A stretch of 64,000 nt of DNA from Frankiales bacterium (GCA_025465465.1 JAODND010000045.1:28050-92049); one strand, 5' to 3'. Shown: positions 16,465-25,059, counted from the stretch's first letter. Program-made: numbers and translations. The notes: generated from the letters alone by a model not told the origin.

Positions 16465-17082
16465 ATGACCGCCAGCGAGGTGCCTGCCCGCGGGCAGCGC
16501 TTGCCCCGGCCCGCGCGGCGCAAGCAGCTGCTCGGCGCGGCGCAGGAGATCTTCGTGGCTCAGGGCTACCACGCAGCGGCGATGGACGACATCGCAGAGC
16601 GCGCCGGCGTCTCCAAACCGGTGCTGTACCAGCACTTCCCGGGCAAGCTCGAGCTCTACCTCGCGCTGCTCGAGGAGCACGCCGCAGCCCTCACGCAGCG
16701 GGTCCGCGTCGCGCTCGACTCGACGACCGACAACCAGAAGCGGGTCGCCGCCTCGATCGAGGCCTACTTCGACTTCGTCGACGGCGACGGCGAGGGGTTC
16801 CGCCTCGTCTTCGAGAGCGACCTGCGCAACGACCCCACCGTCCGCGAGCGGGTCGAGCGGATGACTGCCGACTGCGTCGAGGCGATCACCGAGGTCATCG
16901 CGCACGACACCGGGCTGCCCCAGGACGAGGCCCGGCTGCTGTCGGTCGGCCTGACCGGCCTGGCCGAGATCGGCGCCCGCTGGTGGCTGTCGTCGGCCGA
17001 CCGCCTCGAGAAGCGGCGCGCTGTCGAGCTGCTCGTCACGCTCGCCTGGCGCGGCATCTCGGGCGCGCCCCTCCACCCCTAG
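16465..17082 (+). CDS. TetR-family transcriptional regulator
   Basis: This 205-residue protein has an N-terminal TetR helix-turn-helix (RKQLLGAAQEIFVAQGYH, AERAGVSKPVLYQHF) at residues about 17-65. A C-terminal ligand domain contains FRLVFESDLRNDP and GLTGLAEIGARWW. The effector is unknown. The ligand domain resembles regulators found next to ferritin-like and DEAD-helicase genes in other actinomycetes. It is probably leaderless. No obvious palindromic operator overlaps its own -10, but a composite inverted repeat lies just downstream (17094-17157). Confidence 0.85.
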   Translation: MTASEVPARGQRLPRPARRKQLLGAAQEIFVAQGYHAAAMDDIAERAGVSKPVLYQHFPGKLELYLALLEEHAAALTQRVRVALDSTTDNQKRVAASIEAYFDFVDGDGEGFRLVFESDLRNDPTVRERVERMTADCVEAITEVIAHDTGLPQDEARLLSVGLTGLAEIGARWWLSSADRLEKRRAVELLVTLAWRGISGAPLHP

Positions 17083-17093
17083 CCCCCCTCAGG

Positions 17094-17157
17094 TGATCAA
17101 CAGGTGATCGGCGGGGCGGCGCGCCGACGTGTCGCACCACCGACGCCCTGTTGATCA
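17094..17157. repeat. Inverted repeat with nested direct repeats between tetR and DUF3107
   Basis: TGATCAACAGG at 17094 pairs perfectly with CCTGTTGATCA at 17147. The left arm overlaps a direct repeat (CAGGTGATC at 17090 and 17101), and the loop contains CGGCGCGCCG. It could be a terminator, a REP-like element or an operator. Confidence 0.55.
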
Positions 17158-17214
17158 TGGGCGGTGGGGTTCTGCCCTCGGCTGACAGCCGCCCGCTGGG
17201 CCGGACGCCTCGGT

Positions 17215-17220
17215 TAGCCT
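17215..17220 (+). promoter_or_regulatory. -10 element (TAGCCT) upstream of DUF3107
   Basis: TAGCCT would place the transcript start near 17227, giving a leader of about 36 bases that includes the tandem 11-mer and a GGAGG ribosome site. Confidence 0.4.
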
Positions 17221-17226
17221 CGCAGC

Positions 17227-17248
17227 AACGACTCACGAACGACTCACG
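17227..17248 (+). repeat. Tandem 11-base direct repeat in the DUF3107 leader
   Basis: AACGACTCACG occurs twice, head to tail, immediately after the predicted transcription start. Confidence 0.7.
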
Positions 17249-17262
17249 ACGGAGGCTCTGCG

Positions 17263-17490
17263 GTGGAGGTCAAGATCGGCGTGCAGTTCGCGTCACGCGA
17301 GCTGGTGCTCGAGAGCGGGCAGAGCCCCGACGAGGTCGCGAAGGCCGTGGCCGACGCCCTCAAGGCCGACCTCGGTGTGCTGACGCTGCAGGACGAGAAG
17401 GGCCGGCGGGTGCTGGTGCCCGCCGACAAGCTGGCCTACGTCGAGATCGCCGAGTCCGAGACCCGCAAGGTCGGCTTCGGCGCGATGTAG
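17263..17490 (+). CDS. DUF3107 family protein
   Basis: This 75-residue protein (MEVKIGVQFASREL, SPDEVAKAVADAL, LVPADKLAYVEI, ending KVGFGAM) matches the actinobacterial DUF3107 family in length and sequence. The function is unknown. It is cytoplasmic with an alpha/beta composition. GTG start, GGAGG 7-8 bases upstream. It converges with the ferritin-like gene 6 bases away. As I recall, neighbouring TetR, ferritin-like and DEAD-helicase genes are a conserved actinobacterial arrangement. Confidence 0.85.
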   Translation: MEVKIGVQFASRELVLESGQSPDEVAKAVADALKADLGVLTLQDEKGRRVLVPADKLAYVEIAESETRKVGFGAM

Positions 17491-17496
17491 CTCGGC

Positions 17497-18135
17497 TCAG
17501 GCCTCGAGGCCGAGCGACTGCATCCGCTCGGTGTGCTTGTTGGTGATGGACGTCAGCAGCCGCGAGATGCCGGCCAGGTCACCCGAGCCGACGAGCAGCT
17601 CGAGCAGCGCGTCCCGCTCGACAGCGACCTGCTGCGCCTGGATCAGCGCCTCCCCCACGAGCCGGCGCGCCCACAGCGCGAGCCGCCCGCCGACCGAAGG
17701 CTCCTCGGCGATGATCTCCTTCACCTTCGCCACCGCGAACGACGCCTGACCGGTGTCGGCGAGCGATGACTCGATGAGGGCGCGGGTCTCGTCGTCCTTC
17801 ACGTAGGTCGCGACCTCGCGGTAGAAGTCGGTCGCCATCCCGTCCCCGACATAGGCCTTGATGAGGCCCTCGTACCAGTCCGACGGCTGGGTTGAGTCGT
17901 GGAAGCTGTCGAGGGGCTCGACGAACGGCGCCATCGCCTCGAACGGGTCCACGCCCCGCGACCGCAGGAAGGCCGTCAGCTTCTGGAAGTGCACGAACTC
18001 GACATTGGCCATGGTGCCGAGGGCGACCTTGTCCTCCACGGTCGGCGCGAGCTGCGCATCGGTCGCGAGTCGCTCGAAGGCGATCAACTCGCCGTACGCA
18101 AGCACGCCCAGCAGGTCGATGACAGCGGCATCCAT
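17497..18135 (-). CDS. Ferritin-like-fold protein
   Basis: This 212-residue all-helical protein belongs to the ferritin-like superfamily as seen in actinomycetes. Candidate metal ligands occur in helical ExxH-type spacing (YGELIAFERL, NVEFVHFQKL, NKHTERM). The C-terminal part (LALWARRLVGEALIQAQ) completes the bundle. It is related to the tRNA-hydroxylase/ferritin-like group, but the substrate is unknown. The start at ATG 18135 is preferred over a longer frame because a TACCTT -10 lies 7 bases upstream. It diverges from the DEAD-helicase gene. Confidence 0.75.
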   Translation of the reverse strand: MDAAVIDLLGVLAYGELIAFERLATDAQLAPTVEDKVALGTMANVEFVHFQKLTAFLRSRGVDPFEAMAPFVEPLDSFHDSTQPSDWYEGLIKAYVGDGMATDFYREVATYVKDDETRALIESSLADTGQASFAVAKVKEIIAEEPSVGGRLALWARRLVGEALIQAQQVAVERDALLELLVGSGDLAGISRLLTSITNKHTERMQSLGLEA

Positions 18136-18142
18136 GCCCCAA

Positions 18143-18148
18143 AAGGTA
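18143..18148 (-). promoter_or_regulatory. Leaderless -10 (TACCTT) of the ferritin-like gene
   Basis: TACCTT on the minus strand with a 7-base spacer to the ATG at 18135. Confidence 0.5.
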
Positions 18149-18255
18149 GGCTGGGTCCCACAGACACGAGTGTTGACCCTCACCTGGGACGCGCGCCCTT
18201 CCGGAGCTGCGCTTCACGACCGGCGGTCGGCACGCCAGCCAGGTAGAGGAAATCC

Positions 18256-19788
18256 ATGTCAGAAGAGAACGGTTTCGCCGCGCTCGGCGCGCGCCCGGAG
18301 ACAGTCGAGGCGCTCGCCGCCGTCGGCATCACGCAGCCCTTCCCGATCCAGAAGATGACGCTGCAGATCGCGATGGGCAAGCACGACCTCATCGGTCAGG
18401 CCCGCACCGGCACCGGCAAGACGCTGGGCTTCGGCGTGCCGATGCTGCAAAACGTCAAGAGCAAGGAGGAGGGCAGCAACGGCGTCCCGCAGGGGCTCGT
18501 CGTCGTCCCCACCCGCGAGCTGTGCGTCCAGGTCGCCAGCGACCTCGAGATCGCCGGCAGGACCCGCGGCATCCGGGTGCAGAGCATCTACGGCGGCCGG
18601 GCCTTCGAGCCGCAGGTCGAATCCCTCAAGAGGGGAGTCGAGATCGTGGTCGGCACCCCGGGCCGGCTGCTCGACCTGGCCCGCCAGGGCCACCTGAACC
18701 TCGGCCAGGTCGAGATGCTCGTCCTCGACGAGGCCGACGAGATGCTCGACCTCGGCTTCCTCCCCGACGTCGAACGCATCCTCGACCTGACGCCCGACGA
18801 GCGGCAGACGATGCTGTTCAGCGCGACGATGCCGTCACCGGTCGTGGCGCTCGCCCGCCGCTTCATGCGCCAGCCGACGCACATCCGTGCCGAGGAGGTC
18901 GACGAGGGCCGCACCGTGCCCGACACCGAGATCTTCGTCTACCGCTGCCACGCGATGGACAAGGGCGAGATGCTCGCGCGCATCCTGCAGGCCGAGGGCC
19001 GCGGACTGACGATGGTCTTCTGCCGCACCAAGCGCACCTGCGACAAGGTCGCCGAGGACATGAACGACCGCGGCTTCGCGGCCGCCGCTGTGCACGGAGA
19101 CCTCGGCCAGGGCGCGCGCGAGCAGGCGCTCCGCGCGTTCCGCAGCGGCAAGATCGACGTCCTCGTCGCGACCGACGTCGCGGCCCGGGGCATCGACGTG
19201 CAGGACGTCACGCACGTCATCAACTACCAGTGCCCCGACGAGGAGCGCACCTTCCTGCACCGCATCGGCCGTACAGGCCGGGCGGGCGCCAAGGGCGTGG
19301 CGATCACGTTCGTCGACTGGGACGACATGCCCAAGTGGGGCCTGATCAACAAGGACCTCAACCTGCCCTTCCCGGAGCCGCTGGAGACCTACTCGTCGTC
19401 CAAGCACCTCTACGACGACCTCCACATCCCGGTGGGCACCACGGGCAGGCTGCCGCGCGCCGCGCGGACCCGCGTCGGCCTGGAGGCCGAGGAGCTCGAG
19501 GACGTCGGCGAGACCGGGCGCAAGCCCCGCAAGGCCGCGCCGAGCCGTCGTACCCCCGACGCGGTCGGGACCGCGGACGGGCCGGACGCCCCCGCACTGC
19601 CCAAGCGCACCGGTGCTCCCCGCCAGCGCACCCGAGGCAGCGGCGCCGCTGTCGCTGCTGCGCCCGCGTTCAGCGACTCCGACAGCGGCGAGGGCCGCTC
19701 CGCCGCTGAGGGCGACGCCCCACCGCGCCGCCGGCGGCGCGGTGGCCGTGGCCGCGGTGGCGCTGGCGGCACCAGCTCCGAGGGCTGA
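18256..19788 (+). CDS. DEAD-box RNA helicase
   Basis: This 510-residue helicase has the full motif set: Q motif near residue 30, ARTGTGKT (I), PTREL (Ia), TPGRLLD (Ib), DEADEMLD (II), SAT (III), ATDVAARGID (V) and HRIGRTGRAG (VI). The last 120 residues are low complexity and end in an Arg/Gly-rich RNA-binding tail (RRRRRGGRGRGGAGG). It probably remodels RNA in ribosome assembly, mRNA decay or cold response. An AGAGGA site lies 5 bases before the ATG. The 120-base divergent region to the ferritin-like gene should hold its promoter. Confidence 0.93.
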   Translation: MSEENGFAALGARPETVEALAAVGITQPFPIQKMTLQIAMGKHDLIGQARTGTGKTLGFGVPMLQNVKSKEEGSNGVPQGLVVVPTRELCVQVASDLEIAGRTRGIRVQSIYGGRAFEPQVESLKRGVEIVVGTPGRLLDLARQGHLNLGQVEMLVLDEADEMLDLGFLPDVERILDLTPDERQTMLFSATMPSPVVALARRFMRQPTHIRAEEVDEGRTVPDTEIFVYRCHAMDKGEMLARILQAEGRGLTMVFCRTKRTCDKVAEDMNDRGFAAAAVHGDLGQGAREQALRAFRSGKIDVLVATDVAARGIDVQDVTHVINYQCPDEERTFLHRIGRTGRAGAKGVAITFVDWDDMPKWGLINKDLNLPFPEPLETYSSSKHLYDDLHIPVGTTGRLPRAARTRVGLEAEELEDVGETGRKPRKAAPSRRTPDAVGTADGPDAPALPKRTGAPRQRTRGSGAAVAAAPAFSDSDSGEGRSAAEGDAPPRRRRRGGRGRGGAGGTSSEG

Positions 19789-19829
19789 TCGGCTCAAGCC
19801 CGACGTCGTGCCGCGCCGAAGCAGCATGC

Positions 19830-20270
19830 ATGGTGCTACGACTGGTCGGTGGCGTGCGGACGGGCGAGGACTCGGAGGACCTCCGGGCCTTCCTCAGGAC
19901 GCTCGAGGGCTCTGCCGAGGTGCACGAGACCGCCTTGCTCGCCTGCGGCAACCACGGCGACGAACGGCCCACCTGGACCTACATCGAGGCCGACCCGGCC
20001 ACGGGCGTCGCCCGTCGCCGCTGCCTGCAGTGCGCGGCCAACGTGTGGGTTCTCGACTCCGAGGGCCGCTGGACGTTCCCGCGCATGTGGAGCTGCGGCA
20101 CCTGCGGCCAGTCGATAGCGGAGGTCGCCGCCGGGCTCGCCATGCCCGACGGCGAGCATGTCGAGTGGGTCGTGCTCGGCGCCCGCTGCGTCGACTGCGG
20201 TCGCGTCGACGGCCTGACCGACATGGTGCTGCCGGGTACCCCGCTCAGAGAGGTCCTGGACGCGCTCTGA
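19830..20270 (+). CDS. Zinc-ribbon-containing conserved protein, function unknown
   Basis: This 146-residue protein is rich in CxxC pairs: CLQC (about 67), CGTC (about 90) and CVDC (about 123), plus ACGNHG. It looks like a small multi-zinc protein. No enzymatic motif, signal or membrane segment is seen. It lies 41 bases after the helicase gene on the same strand and may be in its transcript. The ATG at 19830 is the first plausible start, but no good ribosome site precedes it. Confidence 0.6.
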   Translation: MVLRLVGGVRTGEDSEDLRAFLRTLEGSAEVHETALLACGNHGDERPTWTYIEADPATGVARRRCLQCAANVWVLDSEGRWTFPRMWSCGTCGQSIAEVAAGLAMPDGEHVEWVVLGARCVDCGRVDGLTDMVLPGTPLREVLDAL

Positions 20271-20301
20271 CGGTCGCGGTGTCGTGCGGCAGGCCGCTGC
20301 A

Positions 20302-20307
20302 TAGGCT
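20302..20307 (+). promoter_or_regulatory. Leaderless -10 (TAGGCT) of the hydrolase gene
   Basis: TAGGCT with a 6-base spacer to the ATG at 20314. Confidence 0.5.
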
Positions 20308-20313
20308 GGGTGC

Positions 20314-21177
20314 ATGAGCGCGGTCGACAACAGTCCCTTGCCCGAGGGCGTCCGGCGGACCGCCGTCGACATCCCGGGCGGGCCCCTCGCGATACTCGAT
20401 GCCGGTGCCGCTGAACGCGGGACCGTCGTGATGGTGCCCGGCTTCACCGGCAGCAAGGAGGACTTCCGGCTGCTCGTGAAGCCGCTTGCGGACGCCGGCT
20501 TCCACGTCGTCGCCGTGGACCAGCGGGGGCAGCACGAGTCCGACGGCCCCGACGACGAGGCTGCCTACACGACCGAGGTCCTGGGCGCCGACCTGATCCA
20601 GGTGGTGAAAGCCCTCGGCGAGGGCCCCGTGCACCTGGTCGGTCACAGCTTCGGCGGACTCGTGGGACGCGCCGCGGTGCTGCAGGAGCCGTCGGCGTTC
20701 AGGTCGTTCGTGCTGATGGGCTCCGGTCCCGCCGGTCTCACCGGCGCCCGCGCAGACGTGATGCCCTTCATGCGCGCGATCCTGCTCGACGGTGGTCTGG
20801 AGGCGGTCTGGGAGGCGGCACTGCAGCTGCCGCCGCACCCCGACAAGCCTGCGGTCACCGCTGAGGTCCAGGACTTCCTGCGTGCCCGGATGCTCGGCAA
20901 CACCCCCGCCGGACTGCTCGGCACCGCCGCTGCCCTCACCTCTGAGCCCGATCGGGTGGAGGAGCTGCGGGCCACCGGGATCCGCTGCCTCGTCGTCTAC
21001 GGCGAGCGCGACGATGCCTGGAGCCCGGCACAGCAGTCCCAGATGGCCGAGCGGCTCGGCTGCGAGACCACGGTCATCGCGGGGGCCTGGCACTCCCCCG
21101 CCGCCGAGCAGCCCGAAGCGACCCTCGCCGCCCTGCTCGCCTTCCTCACCCGACTTCCCGCGTCGGACGCCGGCTGA
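20314..21177 (+). CDS. Alpha/beta-fold hydrolase
   Basis: This 287-residue cytoplasmic hydrolase has a standard alpha/beta fold. The nucleophile elbow is GHSFGG (Ser near 111), the acid is in YGERDDAW and the His in GAWHSPA. The oxyanion region is VPGFTGSKED. It resembles the esterase/epoxide-hydrolase/haloperoxidase group. The substrate cannot be told from sequence. It has its own leaderless promoter. Confidence 0.85.
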   Translation: MSAVDNSPLPEGVRRTAVDIPGGPLAILDAGAAERGTVVMVPGFTGSKEDFRLLVKPLADAGFHVVAVDQRGQHESDGPDDEAAYTTEVLGADLIQVVKALGEGPVHLVGHSFGGLVGRAAVLQEPSAFRSFVLMGSGPAGLTGARADVMPFMRAILLDGGLEAVWEAALQLPPHPDKPAVTAEVQDFLRARMLGNTPAGLLGTAAALTSEPDRVEELRATGIRCLVVYGERDDAWSPAQQSQMAERLGCETTVIAGAWHSPAAEQPEATLAALLAFLTRLPASDAG

Positions 21178-21211
21178 GATCAGCACCAGTTCACGGAAGT
21201 GGGTGGTCAGG

Positions 21212-21976
21212 ATGGCGGACGCCGGCCTCTACGGCCCCGGCTCGGTGACCTGGCGGGTCCACGGCGACCCGGTGATGGCGCTGGCGGGTCCCCGCGCGCT
21301 GCTGCTGCAGGCCCTGCAGCCCGACGCGATGGCCGGGGTGGCAGGCAGCTCCGGCTTCCGTGACGACCCCTGGGGCCGACTGCACCGCACGGCCGAGTAC
21401 GTCGGCGTCACGACCTTCGGCACCACCGCCGAGGCCGAGCGCGCGGGCGCGCGAGTGCGGGGCATCCACCACAGGCTGGGCCTCGACGATCCGCACCTGC
21501 TGCTGTGGGTGCACTGCACCGAGGTCGAGTCGTTCCTCACCACCGTGACTCGGTGCGGTCTGCGGCTGTCCGGCGAGGAGAAGGACCAGTACTACCTCGA
21601 GCAGGTGGCGAATGCCCGGCTGGTCGGGCTCGAGACGGCACCGACGAGCCGCGAGGCGATGGCGGAGTACTTCCGCACCATGCGCCCCGAGCTGCACGCC
21701 ACGCCCGCGGCACGAGAGGCCGCGCGCTTCGTGCTCTCCCCGCCGCTGACCGGACGGCTCCGGACCCTCAAGCCCGCCTGGTTCGGCATCGCGGGCATCT
21801 CCGTCGCGATGCTGCCGCGGTGGGCCCGGCGGATGTATCGGCTACCCGGCCTCCCGACGACCGACGTCGGTGCGACGGCGGCCGGGATCGCCTTGCGCAC
21901 CAGCCTTCTCGCGCTGCCGGAGCACCTGCGCCATGGCCCGCACTTCCGCGAGGCCCTGGAGCGACTGGCGAGCTGA
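21212..21976 (+). CDS. MpaB-family (DUF2236) oxygenase-like protein
   Basis: This 254-residue protein matches the oxygenase MpaB/DUF2236 family. It opens GPGSVTWRVHGDPVMALAGPRALLLQ, then RLHRTAEYV and LLLWVHCTEVES, with conserved His that in related latex-clearing proteins ligate heme. The C-terminal half is helical (LPRWARRMYRLPGLP). The role is unproven; an oxidoreductase is likely. The ATG at 21212 is used; an in-frame GTG at 21203 is possible because GGAAG lies closer to it. It ends one base before the convergent copCD stop. Confidence 0.75.
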   Translation: MADAGLYGPGSVTWRVHGDPVMALAGPRALLLQALQPDAMAGVAGSSGFRDDPWGRLHRTAEYVGVTTFGTTAEAERAGARVRGIHHRLGLDDPHLLLWVHCTEVESFLTTVTRCGLRLSGEEKDQYYLEQVANARLVGLETAPTSREAMAEYFRTMRPELHATPAAREAARFVLSPPLTGRLRTLKPAWFGIAGISVAMLPRWARRMYRLPGLPTTDVGATAAGIALRTSLLALPEHLRHGPHFREALERLAS

Positions 21977-21977
21977 G

Positions 21978-23666
21978 CTACTTGACGGTGAAGGTCTGCT
22001 TCGTCTCGTAGCTGTCGAGATCGCTCACCCGGATCTGAAGGTCGATGACGTAGGTGCCCTTCGACGGGATCACCAGGTTCAGGTCCTCGTAGTGGCCGAT
22101 CGACTTCAGCGGCGGCGTGACCGTGATCTGGTCGGAGCTGCCCTTCTTCTGCAGGAAGCCGCTGACCTCGGCGACGGTCTTGGTGAGCCCACTGCTGGTC
22201 AGGACGGTGTAGACGTGCAGCCCGTTGACGCCCTTGCGGGCCGGATAGATGTCGACGGCGACGGTGTAGGGACCAGCGATCGACTTGCCGGTGTACGGCG
22301 GCGCGAAGGCCTCCTTCGCGGGGATGCTGTTGACGAGGAAGGCCGTCACGACGAGCACCACCACGCTGAGGGCCGCCTCGACGCCGACGCTGCGGCGCAG
22401 TCCGGCCACGTCGTCGCCTCCGGGTGCTTCGGGTGGCGCGGCTGTCTCGGTCGCCGCGGCCACGACCGGCCGGGTGTAGTGCGACCTCACATAGGCGCGT
22501 CCGACGAGCGCGAACAGCAGCATCAGCCCGACGAGGGCGTACTTCGAGACGAGCAGCAGCCCGTACCGCGTGCTGAACAAGGCACCGACCTCGCCCACCT
22601 CGCGGATCGTGGCGAAGACCCCGGTGGCGACAAGCAGCACCACCGACCAGAAGGCGAGCCGTGACCAGCCGGGCAGCAGCGCCGCCTGCTCGTCCTCGGT
22701 CCACGAGCGCAGCCCCCGCCTCAGGACGACGAGCCCACCGACCCAGGCGCTGACGAACACGAGGTGGACGGTGTCGAACACGTCGGTCCACGGTTCCCAC
22801 GAGCCGACGCCGGCATGCCCGGCCGCCGACCAGGTCATCGCCATCACCAGCCCCAGGCCGGCGAACAGCCCCGCCGAGGCCCGACCGAGGCGCTTGCCGA
22901 CCGCGAGCACGGCGACGGCTGCCAGGGCAGCGACCGCGATCCGGGTCGAGGTGGCCTCTCCGTACTTCGTCTTCATGACCGCCGACAGCAGGCTCGTGTC
23001 GAAGGTCTTGCCGAGTCCGTCGCCGGCCGCATAGGGCCCCTCGAGGAACAGCGCGAGGGCTGCCGTGACGGACTCGACGAGGGCCGCACCGAACAGCATC
23101 TTGCGCAGTCTCGGCACGCCCGCGGGCCAGAGGAGCAGGCAGAAGATCGCGCCGCCGAGGAAGACGAGCAACGCGGCGAACCCGAGGAAGCGGGTCGTCC
23201 CCAGGGCGATGCTGGGCGCGCGGGGGGCGGCGTTCAGCGACGTGAGGTTTCCTCGTCCGACCCGCGCAGCGAGGTCACCACTTGCCTTGCCGACGCTGAA
23301 CGTGAAGGCGCCCGACACCGGGTGGCTGTCTGCGGACACGACCCGCCAGAGGACGACGTACGAGCCTTGCGCGAGTCCGCGGCTCAGGGGGATGTGCACG
23401 ACCGAGCCGCCCCCGCTGAGGAAGGGCACGCCGTTGTCGACCCGGGCGCCCTGGGCGGTCTCGACCTTGAGCTGGCCGAGCCCGATCGAGACGGCCTCCC
23501 CATAGGTGAGGGTGACCTCCGTCGGGGCGCTGTCGAGGATCTGCGAGTCCTGCGGGGTGGTCTTGAGCAGCGCCGCGTGGGCCATCGCCTCGGGAGCGGC
23601 CAGACCGAGCAGGAGCAGCGCGGACAGAAGCGCTCCCATCAGGGCGCCTGCGCGGCGCATCCTCAT
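21978..23666 (-). CDS. CopC-CopD fusion: periplasmic copper-binding domain plus membrane domain
   Basis: This 562-residue protein has a signal peptide (1-28) and a CopC domain (about 29-125). The mature protein begins HAALLKTTP, as in copper-binding CopC, and ends DSHPVSGAFTFSV. A multi-helix CopD-like membrane domain follows, then a C-terminal soluble beta domain (about 450-562) of YtkA type. This is the YcnJ-like architecture, usually linked to copper uptake or handling. Its ATG overlaps the ycnI stop by 4 bases, so the two are coupled. Confidence 0.88.
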   Translation of the reverse strand: MRMRRAGALMGALLSALLLLGLAAPEAMAHAALLKTTPQDSQILDSAPTEVTLTYGEAVSIGLGQLKVETAQGARVDNGVPFLSGGGSVVHIPLSRGLAQGSYVVLWRVVSADSHPVSGAFTFSVGKASGDLAARVGRGNLTSLNAAPRAPSIALGTTRFLGFAALLVFLGGAIFCLLLWPAGVPRLRKMLFGAALVESVTAALALFLEGPYAAGDGLGKTFDTSLLSAVMKTKYGEATSTRIAVAALAAVAVLAVGKRLGRASAGLFAGLGLVMAMTWSAAGHAGVGSWEPWTDVFDTVHLVFVSAWVGGLVVLRRGLRSWTEDEQAALLPGWSRLAFWSVVLLVATGVFATIREVGEVGALFSTRYGLLLVSKYALVGLMLLFALVGRAYVRSHYTRPVVAAATETAAPPEAPGGDDVAGLRRSVGVEAALSVVVLVVTAFLVNSIPAKEAFAPPYTGKSIAGPYTVAVDIYPARKGVNGLHVYTVLTSSGLTKTVAEVSGFLQKKGSSDQITVTPPLKSIGHYEDLNLVIPSKGTYVIDLQIRVSDLDSYETKQTFTVK

Positions 23667-24376
23667 GACTCAGCTCTTCCGCTGCGGCCGCTGCGCACCA
23701 GCGCCCCGAGGGCGAGCAGCGCCGCGAGCACGGCGACGGCCAGCCCCGCGCCGCCAAGAGCCTTTGCGGTGCTGTCGTCACTGGCGGTCTTTGTCGCGAT
23801 CGGCGCTGCGGAAGCGCTGACGCTGACCTGAGGAGAGGCCGTCACGGTCGGCGTGCCCGGTGTGGTCGGCGTCCCGAGCATGAGCACGGGAGCCGGGTGC
23901 TCGGCTGACGCGCCGGTCTCGATCCAGCGGACGACGGTGCCGTCCTTGTAGGTCTGCACGGCCTTGAACGTGATGCTGTCGGTCTCCGGCAAGTGGCCGG
24001 CAGCGAGGGTGAAGTCGTCATACCCGCCGGGCGGGATGCCGCCGGCCGTGGCGGTCCAGACCACATCGACCACGGCGGTCGTGATGTCGCCGTCGTCGGT
24101 CTTGATCGGCGTCGCGAGCTTCGTGCTCTTGACGGTGAACGTCCAGCCGGTCTTGGCCTCGGCATAGACGCCGGCGATCGGCTTGTCGGCAGGCAGCGCG
24201 ATCTCGACCTTGGTCGTCGGTGCGGGCTCCTCGTTGGGCACACGGAACACGATCTCCGCGTCGTCGCCGCCCGGGGTCGCGTCACCACTGTGCACGGTGA
24301 CGTGGGCGGCGGCGGGCAGGGCGAGCAGGATCACGGCAGCGGCCGTGGCGGGCAGGGCAAAGCGCTTGGTGTGCAA
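23663..24376 (-). CDS. YcnI-family (DUF1775) copper-associated exported protein
   Basis: This 237-residue protein has a signal peptide ending PAAA-H, so His is the first mature residue as in YcnI proteins. The DUF1775 domain (HVTVHSGDATPGGD, RVPNEEPAPTTKVEIALP) spans about residues 25-165. A Ser/Thr/Pro linker and a C-terminal membrane anchor follow (LGGAGLAVAVLAALLALGAL). The start is a TTG with AGGAG 5 bases ahead. In a longer reading the frame has no comparable site. It is the middle gene of the three-gene copper operon. Confidence 0.85.
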   Translation of the reverse strand: MHTKRFALPATAAAVILLALPAAAHVTVHSGDATPGGDDAEIVFRVPNEEPAPTTKVEIALPADKPIAGVYAEAKTGWTFTVKSTKLATPIKTDDGDITTAVVDVVWTATAGGIPPGGYDDFTLAAGHLPETDSITFKAVQTYKDGTVVRWIETGASAEHPAPVLMLGTPTTPGTPTVTASPQVSVSASAAPIATKTASDDSTAKALGGAGLAVAVLAALLALGALVRSGRSGRAES

Positions 24377-24408
24377 GGGAACTCCTGGTCTGAGTGCGGG
24401 ACGGGTGA

Positions 24409-24999
24409 CTACTGCGCGGAGGCGAGTAGCACCGGAGGTCCACGCCGCGGCGGCTGCGCAGCGACCCAGGAAGTGCGAGGTGCAGCGATGACGAGAACGT
24501 GAGGGGCACGCCGCACCGGTGCCGGCACCGTCGGCAGCGCCAGCCGACGTCCGAGCCGGAGCGCCTTCGCGCCGGCGCGCACGATCGCATCGGCGGTCCA
24601 GAGGCCCGCGTCGGCGCGACCGAGCAGCACGCTGGTGAGCACGACAGCAGCGCCGTGGCTCATCAGCATGGTCGGGGTGACCCCGACCAGCAGGTGCGGC
24701 ACCCACGAGGCGCGGCCGGACGTGACGTCGGTGCACATCGCCTCGAGCAGCAGGTGTGTGACGACCTGCGCCGTGAGCACCCAGGCGGCGAACGCGGGAA
24801 CCCGACGGCGCGACCCGAGGAGGGCGACCGCTGCGGGCCAGCAGACGCCCGCCGCCACGAGCAGCGCGAAGACGCTGTCGCAGCCGTCGACGAAGGAGTG
24901 GGCGATCGCCGCGCCGCCGACCGTCGGGACCGTGAGCACGGCCGCGCGCACCCCGCGCACCACACCGGAGTGCGGGTCGACGCGGAGGGAGTCGCTCAC
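24409..24999 (-). CDS. Multi-pass membrane protein at the head of the copper operon
   Basis: This 196-residue protein has about four hydrophobic segments (roughly 15-50, 65-85, 100-125) and an Arg/Pro-rich C-terminal tail ending RRGPPVLLASAQ. Several His (HSFVDG, THLLLEAM, HLLVGV, SHGAAVV) in or near helices could bind metal. I do not recognise a family. It ends 32 bases before ycnI and is likely co-transcribed with ycnI and copCD, so a copper role is inferred. The GTG start fits a CACGAT -10 six bases upstream. Confidence 0.65.
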   Translation of the reverse strand: MSDSLRVDPHSGVVRGVRAAVLTVPTVGGAAIAHSFVDGCDSVFALLVAAGVCWPAAVALLGSRRRVPAFAAWVLTAQVVTHLLLEAMCTDVTSGRASWVPHLLVGVTPTMLMSHGAAVVLTSVLLGRADAGLWTADAIVRAGAKALRLGRRLALPTVPAPVRRAPHVLVIAAPRTSWVAAQPPRRGPPVLLASAQ

Positions 25000-25005
25000 G
25001 CCCCC

Positions 25006-25011
25006 ATCGTG
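25006..25011 (-). promoter_or_regulatory. Leaderless -10 (CACGAT) of the copper operon
   Basis: CACGAT on the minus strand with a 6-base spacer to the GTG at 24999. The same GGCACGAT-N6-GTG arrangement precedes the DivIVA-domain gene (58640). Confidence 0.4.
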
Positions 25012-25059
25012 CCCGAGAATCGGTCGCGATGCAGCACGGGGTGCGCAAGAGTGCCGCTC

